Assembly (NCBI GenBank): GCA_049611965.1
Contig: JBMZBC010000012.1
Span: forward strand, 1-46,828
Reading direction: 5' to 3'
Origin: UBA10364 sp049611965
Lineage (GTDB): Bacteria; Bacteroidota; Bacteroidia; Flavobacteriales; Schleiferiaceae
DNA length: 46,828 nucleotides
Below the pieces are notes generated by a model. The model had not been told where the DNA came from. It was given only the letters and a program-made list of their open reading frames with translations, and ran no database searches. A program made the translations under genes and the position numbers. This document shows positions 27,610 through 35,266 of this stretch, one piece after another. The first letter of the stretch is position 1. Each line of letters begins with the position of its first letter.

Positions 27610-28627
27610 GAACAGTCTATATAGCCTACTATTGGCCCTTGTTGTGGTGAGCTGTGGTTCACCTGCCCAGAGCGACGGCATGGAAGAACTTAAGGCACAG
27701 TACGACTTTGCCATTGCCGATACAGCAAGTATTACTAAGGTTGTCATTAGCGATAAGAAACCTTCACAGGTAGTTCTTCAGCGCACTGATAATGGTTGGT
27801 TAGTAGACGGACAGCATCCTGTTCGTAAAGATGCTATAGAGGTGTTGTTGGAAACTTTGGGCAGTGTAACACTCAAGAATTTTGTTTCAAAAAGTGCAGT
27901 ACCTGCTGTGAATCAGCGCATGGAGGTGTACGGCAAATGGGTTGAGGTATACAGTGGTGACGAATTAGTGAAGAGCTATATCGTTGGCACAGAAACACCG
28001 GACATGTTAGGTACGTATTACCGCATGGTCGATTCAGAATTGCCTTTTTCTGTCTACATCCAAGGTTTTAACGGGTATTTGACCACCCGATTTTTTACCG
28101 AGCCTTCCATGTGGCGCGACAGAACAATATATGGCCTCGCCCCAGAGAAGATTGAAAGTATCGAGATGAACGTCAATGGTCCTGAGGGCTTCTTTTGGAT
28201 GATTACGCGCAAAGAAGGCGACGGGTTGAATGCTCCGGCGAATGATGCAAGCAGTTGGTCTTTGGTGGGCGGTGAGTTCGAGCCATTGCCGTACAGCAAT
28301 CCACAACTGCTCTATTCGGCAGTGGCTGCGGTTCGCACCTTGAAGTATGAAGGTGCCGTAGTCTCCACAGATAACATCTGGGAGAAGAAAGACAGTATTT
28401 TTAGTTCGACCCCAGCCTTTTCATTCTATGTGCATACCACTGATGGGGCCATCTTGGAGACGCGTGCATTTTACAAGAAAACCGAAGGCATCTTGGTAGG
28501 AGAAGACGGTACACCGCACGAGTGGGATCCCGACAGATTCTATGCGGAGTTGCCGGATGGAAGAATGGCACTTATACAGCGCTACGGCTGGCGTAACCTC
28601 ATGTTGACCCCTTGGGAGTTTAACTAG
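27599..28627 (+). CDS. DUF4340-domain lipoprotein
   Basis: 342 residues. A lipoprotein signal peptide ends with VVVS-C19, so the protein is anchored by lipid facing the periplasm. DUF4340 hallmarks are ITKVVISDKKPSQVVLQRTDNGWLV, a KDAIEVLLETLGSV helix and YIVGTETPDMLGTYYRM. In other bacteria DUF4340 proteins lie next to ABC permease/GldG-like auxiliary genes, so it is probably a periplasmic partner of the fused transporter (inference). The start ATG lies 11 nt inside the end of gldFG. The gene is followed by a 102-bp gap before dnaN. Confidence 0.88.
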   Translation: MHVKNSLYSLLLALVVVSCGSPAQSDGMEELKAQYDFAIADTASITKVVISDKKPSQVVLQRTDNGWLVDGQHPVRKDAIEVLLETLGSVTLKNFVSKSAVPAVNQRMEVYGKWVEVYSGDELVKSYIVGTETPDMLGTYYRMVDSELPFSVYIQGFNGYLTTRFFTEPSMWRDRTIYGLAPEKIESIEMNVNGPEGFFWMITRKEGDGLNAPANDASSWSLVGGEFEPLPYSNPQLLYSAVAAVRTLKYEGAVVSTDNIWEKKDSIFSSTPAFSFYVHTTDGAILETRAFYKKTEGILVGEDGTPHEWDPDRFYAELPDGRMALIQRYGWRNLMLTPWEFN

Positions 28628-28662
28628 CGGTTATTAACAAAAACCTGTGATTAAAAAAAGAA

Positions 28663-28700
28663 TTGGACACGGATAAAACTTACCTGTCCGATTATCTTTG
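28663..28700 (+). promoter_or_regulatory. dnaN promoter region with an imperfect inverted repeat
   Basis: TATCTTTG at 28693-28700 is a perfect TAnnTTTG -7 box, 30 bases before the dnaN ATG. Upstream, GGACACGG (28666-28673) and CCTGTCC (28683-28689) form an imperfect inverted repeat around ATAAAACTT, placed where a regulator or the -33 contact would sit. Confidence 0.55.
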
Positions 28701-28729
28701 TTTACTATCAATTGATAAGACGACCTATT

Positions 28730-29851
28730 ATGAAATTCATCGTATCTAGTTCTAAGCTGTTGAAACAACTCCAACTGATTGGAGGAATCATTCAAAGCAA
28801 CAATACCCTACCTATTTTAGACAACTTCCTTTTTGAGTTGAAACAAGGTGAGTTGGTAGTGAGCGCTTCCGATCTAGAAACGACGATGAGTGTCAATCTT
28901 GAAGTCGAAACAGAAGATGTTGGTTCTGCCGCGGTACCTGCGAAGGTGCTGATGGACACGTTGAAGACGTTCCCTGAGCAGCCGTTGACCTTCACTTTTG
29001 ACGAAGGTTCGCATACGATTGAATTGTCTTCAGATTACGGTAAGTATTCTTTGGCCTTTATTGACGGTGATGAATTCCCGAAATTCCCAGAGCTTGAGGA
29101 CGCAACATCTACAACACTTCCTGCAGAGGTCTTGGTTACAGCCATTGGTAAAACGTTGTTCGCCACAGGAAACGACGAGCTTCGTCCAGTGATGAGTGGG
29201 GTTTTCTTCCAGTTCGATTCAAACGGCTTAACCTTCGTAGCCACGGACGCACACAAGCTTGTACGTTACAGAAGAACAGACCTGGGTGCAGAGAGCACTG
29301 CTGAGTTCATTATGCCGAAGAAGCCGTTGAATATGCTTCGTGGTTCATTGAGCTATGATTCTTCGGAGGTGAAGGTAGTTTACAACAACACCAATGCACA
29401 GTTCTCGTTTGACAACGTGGTTATGGTATGTCGACTAATTGACGGTAAATACCCGAACTACGAGGCAGTTATCCCGCAATCGAACCCGAATGTTATGTTG
29501 GTAGATCGCAGCGCATTCTCTTCTTCAGTGAAGCGTGTGGCTATCTTCTCAAATAAAACGACGCACCAGATTCGTTTGCGTATCGCAGGGGCAGAAATGG
29601 GCATCAGTGCAGAAGATCCAGATTTCAGCAACAAGGCGAACGAACGCTTGGCCTGTGATTACCAAGGCGATGACATGGAGATTGGCTTTAACAGCCGTTT
29701 CTTGTTGGAAATGCTAGGCAACCTAGGCTCTGATAACGTTCGTATGGAGATGAGCGCACCGAATCGCGCAGGTATTCTTATTCCAGCGGATGGTGTAGAC
29801 GAAGGTGAAGATCTATTGATGTTGGTAATGCCAGTGATGCTTAATCACTAA
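28730..29851 (+). CDS. dnaN: DNA polymerase III beta sliding clamp
   Basis: 373 residues from ATG 28730 (MKFIVSSSKLLKQLQ); six further codons upstream are open but not family-like. The dimeric ring encircles DNA and tethers the polymerase and repair proteins. Three repeated clamp domains: about 1-125, 126-250 (VMSGVFFQF, FVATDAHKLVRYRR) and 251-373 (IRLRIAGAEMGISAED, IGFNSRFLLEML), ending LLMLVMPVML, near the protein-binding cleft. It has its own promoter after the gldFG operon. dnaA and an origin are not seen next to it. Confidence 0.98.
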   Translation: MKFIVSSSKLLKQLQLIGGIIQSNNTLPILDNFLFELKQGELVVSASDLETTMSVNLEVETEDVGSAAVPAKVLMDTLKTFPEQPLTFTFDEGSHTIELSSDYGKYSLAFIDGDEFPKFPELEDATSTTLPAEVLVTAIGKTLFATGNDELRPVMSGVFFQFDSNGLTFVATDAHKLVRYRRTDLGAESTAEFIMPKKPLNMLRGSLSYDSSEVKVVYNNTNAQFSFDNVVMVCRLIDGKYPNYEAVIPQSNPNVMLVDRSAFSSSVKRVAIFSNKTTHQIRLRIAGAEMGISAEDPDFSNKANERLACDYQGDDMEIGFNSRFLLEMLGNLGSDNVRMEMSAPNRAGILIPADGVDEGEDLLMLVMPVMLNH

Positions 29852-29862
29852 GCACTCTTTAA

Positions 29863-30732
29863 CTATTTTCTTGGGTCCAAGGTAGTTGGCACCCTACCAT
29901 TAGTTGGTGCCACCTCAAGATTTTGAACGAGAGGGTAGGCCTCCTGAATCTGCCATTTACCCTTCTCCCAGTACACACGATCGTAAGAAAAGTCCGGACC
30001 GTAGGAAAACCATTTTTCTTTCAGATTCTCTTTCGAAGGTGCGAGGTGGTCACAAATGATCCCTGCGTGTTTTCCGTCCCAACGCACTGCAGCTGAAAGC
30101 GAGCTGTTGTATCTAAACTGTATTCTGTAAGGACGTCTCGCATAACGCTCGTCCCCGTTACTTCGAATATTGAAGATGCGTGAACCAAAGTGGAGTTGCT
30201 TTCTAGAACTGCCTAGTTCTAAAGCGTCAATGTATTTCGTGTGGTAGGAGCGACCAGGCCTGAAAGTAAGCAGGGTATATACTTTCTTGCCCTTGCTCTT
30301 CTTGGTGATAATGTCATAGCATATGCCACCAACCCATGAGCCTCCTTTGAGCCAGCGGTAGGCTGCGTCTTCTGTCCCGTAGTCTTCTAGAACGATGCGT
30401 TTTGGTCCCTTCCAATCGGGGTTCCATAAAAAGCCGTGGTAAGTAAAACCACCACGCGGCTGAGGAACGATCCAGGTATAGAGCGCGAAACTTTGGTCTG
30501 CCGGCAATTGAACACTCAAATTTCTGACGGAAGGAAGTGTATTGCCGTAATTCTTATCGATACTAATGAACGACCATAGACTGTCGGCGAATACTTCAGC
30601 CAATGAATCTGCAAATGAAGCATTTGAAGGCAAAAGGTATGCGTTACCTAGCCTTTGTAAAGATTGTTCGTTGGGTTGGGCGGCGGCGGTTAGACTAAGC
30701 AGGAGAAGCGCAAAAAGGCTATTCTTCAACAT
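29863..30732 (-). CDS. Conserved secreted protein of unknown function
   Basis: 289 residues from ATG 30732, which gives a signal peptide ending LTAAA-Q; an earlier in-frame start lies inside the ferredoxin gene. The mature part has no enzyme motif I recognise; distinctive stretches are WIVPQPRGGFTYHGFLWN, RIVLEDYGTEDAAYRWLKG and FRPGRSYHTKYIDALELG. The end, PSKENLKEKWFSYGPDFSYD, shows regular aromatic spacing. Probably periplasmic or surface exposed. It overlaps the ferredoxin gene by 14 nt and shares its promoter. Its stop is 11 nt from the stop of convergent dnaN. Confidence 0.7.
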   Translation of the reverse strand: MLKNSLFALLLLSLTAAAQPNEQSLQRLGNAYLLPSNASFADSLAEVFADSLWSFISIDKNYGNTLPSVRNLSVQLPADQSFALYTWIVPQPRGGFTYHGFLWNPDWKGPKRIVLEDYGTEDAAYRWLKGGSWVGGICYDIITKKSKGKKVYTLLTFRPGRSYHTKYIDALELGSSRKQLHFGSRIFNIRSNGDERYARRPYRIQFRYNSSLSAAVRWDGKHAGIICDHLAPSKENLKEKWFSYGPDFSYDRVYWEKGKWQIQEAYPLVQNLEVAPTNGRVPTTLDPRK

Positions 30733-31072
30733 GCATGAAGTCTTTTTTCGCCATAAGTTCCTCTTCAGTTTCTTCATTGTCTTCGTCCGGCACACAGCAG
30801 TCTACAGGGCATACTTCCGCACATTGAGGTTCTTCATGGAATCCAATACACTCCGTACACTTATCAGTTACAATGTAGTAAACGTCGTAATCAACAGGCT
30901 CTTGTGCTTCATCGGCGTCATATTTATTCCCGTTAGGGGTAATAATGTTACCGCTGAGGTCGGTTCCTTCGCTGAATCGCCACTCAAGTGCACCTTCGTA
31001 TATCGCGTTATTCGGACATTCCGGTTCACAAGCACCGCAATTAATGCATTCGTCAGTGATTTTAATAGCCAT
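30719..31072 (-). CDS. 2[4Fe-4S] ferredoxin, Alvin-like
   Basis: 117 residues from ATG 31072 (MAIKITDECINCGACEPECP); upstream in-frame codons pass through the promoter. First cluster: C9, C12, C15 with C19 as CxxCxxCxxxCP. Second: C72, C75, C84 and C88, with nine residues between C75 and C84 and extra cysteines at C92-C93, the arrangement of Allochromatium-type ferredoxins with low-potential clusters. A 45-residue acidic insert separates the clusters, and the tail is very acidic (EDNEETEEE). It is cytosolic and donates electrons to an unknown partner; the face-to-face acyl-CoA reductase gene is a conserved neighbour in flavobacteria as I recall. Confidence 0.92.
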   Translation of the reverse strand: MAIKITDECINCGACEPECPNNAIYEGALEWRFSEGTDLSGNIITPNGNKYDADEAQEPVDYDVYYIVTDKCTECIGFHEEPQCAEVCPVDCCVPDEDNEETEEELMAKKDFMHVEE

Positions 31073-31087
31073 ATAGCCCTGTTGTTT

Positions 31088-31095
31088 TAGCTTTG
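31088..31095 (+). promoter_or_regulatory. -7 promoter element of the acyl-CoA reductase gene
   Basis: TAGCTTTG, perfect TAnnTTTG, 26 bases before the ATG at 31122. The start point is predicted near 31099, almost the same place as the start from the opposing ferredoxin promoter. Confidence 0.6.
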
Positions 31096-31107
31096 CAATT
31101 CTTAACG

Positions 31108-31115
31108 CAAATGTA
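31108..31115 (-). promoter_or_regulatory. -7 promoter element of the ferredoxin gene
   Basis: TACATTTG on the minus strand, perfect TAnnTTTG. Predicted start near 31104, about 32 nt from the ferredoxin ATG. It faces the acyl-CoA reductase promoter only 12 bp away. Confidence 0.6.
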
Positions 31116-31121
31116 GCGCCA

Positions 31122-32156
31122 ATGTTTTTTACTGACCATAGGATTGAAGCAGTTTCCCAATTAGGAGTGTTCATAAGAGAATTCGTCCAAGGGAAATCTA
31201 TTTCCAACGGTCACGAAGATCTCGCAGAAGAATTGCGCGCTGCGATTACGCGTTCCTTCAGACACAACGGTTGGTTCGTGGAAGAAAACACCATGCAGGC
31301 GCTTGAAGCGTGGGGCAATGAGCTCACCAAAGAGAACCTTGAAGCATGGCGTGAACGCGAGGGAGGAACTGCTGAAGTTGCTCGCACAAGAGTGGGTATC
31401 GTTATGGCAGGCAACCTGCCGCTGGTAGGCATGCATGATTTTTTGAGTGTATTCCTCTCGGGCCACTTTGCACTCATTAAGATGAGTAGCGACGATCAAT
31501 ACCTCTTGCCAGTTTTAGTGAAGGTGTTGCTACGCTTTGACGAGCTTTTTGAAGGCGATTGGATTTTTGTCGAGCAGCTCTCAGATATGGGCGCAGTCAT
31601 TGCAACTGGAAGTGACAATACTTCACGTTATTTCGAATACTACTTTGGTAAATACCCGAACATCATCCGCAAAAACAGAACCTCAGTGGCTGTTTTGACA
31701 GGAAATGAGACCGAAGAAGAGCTGAGAGGACTGGGAGCAGATATTTTCTCCTACTTCGGTATGGGATGCAGAAATGTGAGTCACTTGCTCGTTCCTGAAG
31801 GGTACGACATTCAAAACGTCTTTGCCAATATTGTGGACTACAGCGATGTGGTAAACAACAATAAGTACGGCAACAACTATGACTACTACCGTGCTTTATT
31901 CTTGCTGAACCAAGACGATTTCTTAGAAAACGGCTTCATCATTGTTCGCGAGAACGAAGAGCTACACACCCCAGTGTCCATACTTCACTACAGCACTTAT
32001 CCTGAGTCGGGGCCACATGCACGTCTCGAGGCTTGGGGAGATAGCGTTCAATGCGTTGTGGGTCAAGGTTATCTTTCGCTTGGCACTGCGCAGAAGCCTC
32101 GTTTATGGGATTATGCAGATGGGGTTAATACCCTAGAATTTCTTAAAAATCTTTAA
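31122..32156 (+). CDS. LuxC-like acyl-CoA reductase
   Basis: 344 residues, an aldehyde-dehydrogenase-fold protein of the LuxC family. The catalytic Cys216 is in YFGMGCRNVSHLLVP; the nucleotide and acyl regions show VGIVMAGNLPLVGMHDFLSVFL and TGSDNTSRYFEYYFG. LuxC reduces acyl groups to aldehydes in bioluminescent bacteria; no lux genes are present here, and the flavobacterial relatives have an unknown acyl substrate. The adjoining ferredoxin could be an electron source, but LuxC uses NADPH, so that is speculative. The stop codon shares TTAA with the convergent beta-helix gene. Confidence 0.88.
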   Translation: MFFTDHRIEAVSQLGVFIREFVQGKSISNGHEDLAEELRAAITRSFRHNGWFVEENTMQALEAWGNELTKENLEAWREREGGTAEVARTRVGIVMAGNLPLVGMHDFLSVFLSGHFALIKMSSDDQYLLPVLVKVLLRFDELFEGDWIFVEQLSDMGAVIATGSDNTSRYFEYYFGKYPNIIRKNRTSVAVLTGNETEEELRGLGADIFSYFGMGCRNVSHLLVPEGYDIQNVFANIVDYSDVVNNNKYGNNYDYYRALFLLNQDDFLENGFIIVRENEELHTPVSILHYSTYPESGPHARLEAWGDSVQCVVGQGYLSLGTAQKPRLWDYADGVNTLEFLKNL

Positions 32157-33652
32157 GGGCGCTCCAAAGCGCCAATAGTGGCAGGGGTACTTCTACCAGA
32201 ACCTCCAAGATCGAGCAGCGGACTAATGGCAGTAGCCTTCGCTTTGCTGAATAATAGGGAAACAGAATCTGGTAAGAATCTCCACTGGTCTTCGGGGATC
32301 CAAGGGGTGGAGGAGAAGCCCCAATTCAAATTAAATTCACAATCCTTGAACATGGTCGTGTCGGTCAACGTGTAATGACCGGCTTCGGGATTCGGTTCGA
32401 TTTTTAGTGCACTGTTTTCAAATTGTACATCAAAAACCTCGTTGTTATCAATGCCCATGGCCACTTCGCTGGCGAGATTACCTCCGATATAAGTATTAGT
32501 GAATGTAGCACTTAGGCTCCTTGTGTAACGGTTACCGGCGGCGTCTTCAAAGAAGTTGACCATGCCAATACCAGTGCCGCCTCGAGAGGAGAAGCTCCAT
32601 GTGTTGTTAATGGTGCTGTGGTCAAAGCGATAGTTTCCTCCTAAACCGTAAAAACCATATACCCCACTAGGACCGATGGCGAGATTAGTTCCTAAAATGT
32701 GACCGTATCCGCCGTAAAGACCTACTCTTGAACTGTGCGTTATGATGGTGTTGCTCAGGGTAAGGTTAGGGAGGACCCCCCAAGCACTATCCACCCGCAA
32801 TGCAGTCGATGAATTTTTAATAATCAGGTTGTTGAGTATTGCTTTTGATTGCGCACCACCTTGGATGAATACGCCGCCTAGCAGCCCGCCCCACTGACCG
32901 GGCACCCACTCATAAGAGGGTTCCAATCGGTCCCCTTGGAAAACTACGGCGTTATCCATACTTCCAGTTTCATTTGGATCGACATACAGCTCGCCATCGC
33001 GGTATACCCAGAGGCCACTACCAGCATGGAAATGAACTTGGGTTCCTGGCTCAATGGTTAATCGATGTGCACTATCCACGACTGCATACCCATAAACAAC
33101 GTGTGGTTTAGTATTGTCCCAAACTTCGTTTTCTCCCAACACGGAATAGGCAAGTTTGAGTGGAGGGAGTGGTTCGGGACGATTAATAGTCAGCACATTC
33201 GTAGGGAAGTGATACACAGCATCCCAGACCGTAGTAACCAGGTCTACATGTTGCTGTATACCGCCATTCTCAAAAAGAATACTGTCCTTGTAAACGAGCT
33301 CAGTTGATCCGGCCGCATCAGGACTAATTTCAATAAAGATATAGGTGCTGTCTTTGGCCAACACCTCCACGTTTTTCACATCTTTACCGCTTACCCCATC
33401 CACGTTCATACGGTAGAAACTCCCGGTACCTCGGCCCAAATACACGCGATCGATGGTGATATTCTCATCCGACGGGTTGAAGACCTTCAGGGTACGTGTA
33501 GAGCTGGCCAGTCCTGTAAAGACCGTATCGAGATAGATGGTATCCGATGAAAAGCCCAATTCTACATTGGTGCCCGGGAATTCTATCGTATTCCTACAAC
33601 CGACAATGGTCGTAAACAGCGCGAACGATATAATAATTTTCAGGATTTTCAT
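32153..33652 (-). CDS. Lipoprotein with predicted right-handed beta-helix
   Basis: 499 residues. The signal ends TIVG-C19, a lipobox. Residues 30-140 look like an immunoglobulin-like strand domain (SSTRTLKVFNPSDENITIDRV). Residues 200-400 have repeating short strands with Asn, Ser and Gly turns (LNNLIIKNSSTALRVDSAWG, LSNTIITHSSRVGLYGGYG, GNYRFDHSTINNTWSF), as in parallel beta-helix proteins that bind or cut polysaccharides. No catalytic residues can be assigned. Probably at the outer membrane surface. Single gene; its upstream -7 box was not found with confidence. Confidence 0.75.
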   Translation of the reverse strand: MKILKIIISFALFTTIVGCRNTIEFPGTNVELGFSSDTIYLDTVFTGLASSTRTLKVFNPSDENITIDRVYLGRGTGSFYRMNVDGVSGKDVKNVEVLAKDSTYIFIEISPDAAGSTELVYKDSILFENGGIQQHVDLVTTVWDAVYHFPTNVLTINRPEPLPPLKLAYSVLGENEVWDNTKPHVVYGYAVVDSAHRLTIEPGTQVHFHAGSGLWVYRDGELYVDPNETGSMDNAVVFQGDRLEPSYEWVPGQWGGLLGGVFIQGGAQSKAILNNLIIKNSSTALRVDSAWGVLPNLTLSNTIITHSSRVGLYGGYGHILGTNLAIGPSGVYGFYGLGGNYRFDHSTINNTWSFSSRGGTGIGMVNFFEDAAGNRYTRSLSATFTNTYIGGNLASEVAMGIDNNEVFDVQFENSALKIEPNPEAGHYTLTDTTMFKDCEFNLNWGFSSTPWIPEDQWRFLPDSVSLLFSKAKATAISPLLDLGGSGRSTPATIGALERP

Positions 33653-33673
33653 CTACTAGCGAAGCTACATCAC

Positions 33674-33681
33674 TATTTTTG
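33674..33681 (+). promoter_or_regulatory. Possible distal -7 element for rpmE2
   Basis: TATTTTTG, a perfect TAnnTTTG box, 103 bases before the L31 ATG and 42 bases upstream of a second box. It would give a leader of about 100 nt. Confidence 0.4.
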
Positions 33682-33715
33682 CACCACCAATTAAGCGGCG
33701 TGCGAACATTTAACT

Positions 33716-33723
33716 TATATTTG
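33716..33723 (+). promoter_or_regulatory. -7 promoter element of rpmE2 (L31)
   Basis: TATATTTG, perfect TAnnTTTG, 61 bases before the ATG at 33785; predicted leader of about 57 nt, one of the longest leaders in the window. Confidence 0.55.
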
Positions 33724-33784
33724 CCGTCCGAAATAACGGAAATGGGGTCTGGGCAAAAACTCAGGCTATTAAATACAAAACGAA

Positions 33785-34033
33785 ATGAAAACAGGAATTC
33801 ATCCAGAAAACTACCGCTTGTGTGTCTTCAAAGACATGGGTACAGGCGATCAATTCATCACTAAGTCTTGTGCTGATGCGAAAGACACTATCGAAGTAGA
33901 TGGTGTTGAATACCCACTAATCAAAATGGAAATTTCTAGCTACTCTCACCCGTTCTACACTGGTAAGGTGAAGCTTGTTGATACCGCAGGTCGTGTGGAT
34001 AAATTCCGCAGCCGTTACGGTAAGAGAGGATAA
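33785..34033 (+). CDS. rpmE2: 50S ribosomal protein L31, type B (zinc-independent)
   Basis: 82 residues. MKTGIHPENYRLCVFKDM and SSYSHPFYTGKVKLVDTAGRVDKF are diagnostic of type B L31, which lacks the CxxC zinc ligands of type A. It bridges the large and small subunits near the central protuberance. The start is set by the conserved MKTGIHP. It is a single-gene unit closed by a strong terminator. No zinc-uptake gene or Zur-like site is apparent nearby. Confidence 0.97.
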   Translation: MKTGIHPENYRLCVFKDMGTGDQFITKSCADAKDTIEVDGVEYPLIKMEISSYSHPFYTGKVKLVDTAGRVDKFRSRYGKRG

Positions 34034-34057
34034 GATACCTAGCGTATCAAAATTTAG

Positions 34058-34085
34058 GACCCGCTGTGTGCGGGTCTTTTTTTTG
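34058..34085 (+). terminator. Rho-independent terminator after L31
   Basis: GACCCGC (34058-34064), loop TGTGT, GCGGGTC (34070-34076), then eight T. The T-run plus the next G (TTTTTTTG) partly resembles a -7 element 33 bases before the next gene. Confidence 0.93.
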
Positions 34086-34117
34086 CCCTAAATTCGAAGG
34101 AACCAATAACGCACCGA

Positions 34118-35266
34118 ATGAAGATTCAACTCGTTGACGGTAAACACCGTTCTCACTTACTTCCCTTAACCTATACGAGGCCTGTAGCAGAATTGCGCTG
34201 TGGCATTATCACTATCGCTGAGAAATACACGAAGCGTGGTCACGAGATAGGCTATGGTACTGAGGCGTATTTGAATGTGAAGTATCCTTCTATTGAAGCC
34301 GAGGTATTGGTAAGTGGTAGTGTATGTCCTACGGATGCATTTTTAGAGGCTGTTGCGGGTTTAAGTAGCGGTCAAGCCCTTATTCAAGGCGACGAGTTAT
34401 TGGCATTTAAAGGCGAGAAGTGGGAAGATGAGCCGTCGGAAATTATTCCATTCAGTGGCGCTTTGAACCTCATCACCCGTCCTTGGGACATCTGGAGTAA
34501 GAACGCTTCAGAATTAAATCTAGACTTTGATCTACTCACGAAAGACCGCTTTAGCGCTCCGATTGATGCAACGAATACCGTTATAGGAGATCGCATATTC
34601 TTAGAGGAAGGAGCGAAGGCCACGGCAAGTATCCTCAATGCGACATCGGGACCAATTTATTTGGCAAAGAATGCTGAAATCATGGAAGGCTGTATCGTCC
34701 GTGGTGGCTTGGCATTAGGAGAAAGTAGTGCTCTAAAGATGGGAGCTAAAATTTACGGTGCAACCACTTTAGGCCCACATTGTAAAGTAGGTGGGGAAGT
34801 CAATAACAGCGTAATTATCGGCTATTCGAATAAAGGCCATGACGGTTTCTTGGGCAATAGTGCCCTGGGTGAATGGTGTAATTTGGGTGCAGATACCAAC
34901 AATTCAAACCTTAAAAACAACTACGACGAAGTAAAGGCATGGTCATACGTGGACGGTCGATTCGCAAAGACGGGACAGCAGTTTTGTGGCCTCATTATGG
35001 GCGACCACAGTAAATCAGGTATCAACACCATGTTTAATACAGGTACGGTCGTAGGTGTAAGTGCAAACGTTTACGGTGCTGGTTTCCCACGCAACTTCAT
35101 TGCCTCGTTTACTTGGGGCGGACCACAAGGCACGATGGAATACCGTATCGATAAAGCATTAGATACAGCAGATCGAATGATGAAACGCCGCGGTCTAGAG
35201 GTAAACGAAGTAGAAAAGGCAATCCTCGAGCAGGTGTACGCGCTTAGCGCTGAATACCGTCGTTAA
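34118..35266 (+). CDS. GlmU-like sugar-nucleotidyltransferase/hexapeptide protein
   Basis: 382 residues. The N-terminal part, IQLVDGKHRSHLLPLTYTRPVAELRCGI, is the short nucleotidyltransferase-like domain found in bacteroidete 'GlmU family' proteins; it lacks the full LAAGxGTRM loop. Residues 140-340 are a left-handed beta-helix: ATNTVIGDRIFLEEGAKATA, IYLAKNAEIMEGCIVRGG, GATTLGPHCKVGGEVNNS. The motif LGADTNNSNLKNNY and SGINTMFNTGTVVG belong to that family. It probably makes an activated sugar or acetylates a sugar phosphate for the envelope, but the substrate is unknown. Gene order with rpe (convergent, stops adjoining) gives no further hint. Confidence 0.85.
   Translation: MKIQLVDGKHRSHLLPLTYTRPVAELRCGIITIAEKYTKRGHEIGYGTEAYLNVKYPSIEAEVLVSGSVCPTDAFLEAVAGLSSGQALIQGDELLAFKGEKWEDEPSEIIPFSGALNLITRPWDIWSKNASELNLDFDLLTKDRFSAPIDATNTVIGDRIFLEEGAKATASILNATSGPIYLAKNAEIMEGCIVRGGLALGESSALKMGAKIYGATTLGPHCKVGGEVNNSVIIGYSNKGHDGFLGNSALGEWCNLGADTNNSNLKNNYDEVKAWSYVDGRFAKTGQQFCGLIMGDHSKSGINTMFNTGTVVGVSANVYGAGFPRNFIASFTWGGPQGTMEYRIDKALDTADRMMKRRGLEVNEVEKAILEQVYALSAEYRR

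Noticed and set aside
27115..27747. 210-codon minus-strand open frame over the gldFG end
   Set aside because: Antisense to two clearly coding genes (GldG domain and DUF4340 lipoprotein), with no promoter or conserved features.
28622..28729. Replication origin beside dnaN
   Set aside because: The spacer is AT-rich and has TTATTAACA, but no cluster of DnaA boxes (TTATCCACA-like) and no dnaA gene; 102 bp is too short for an origin.
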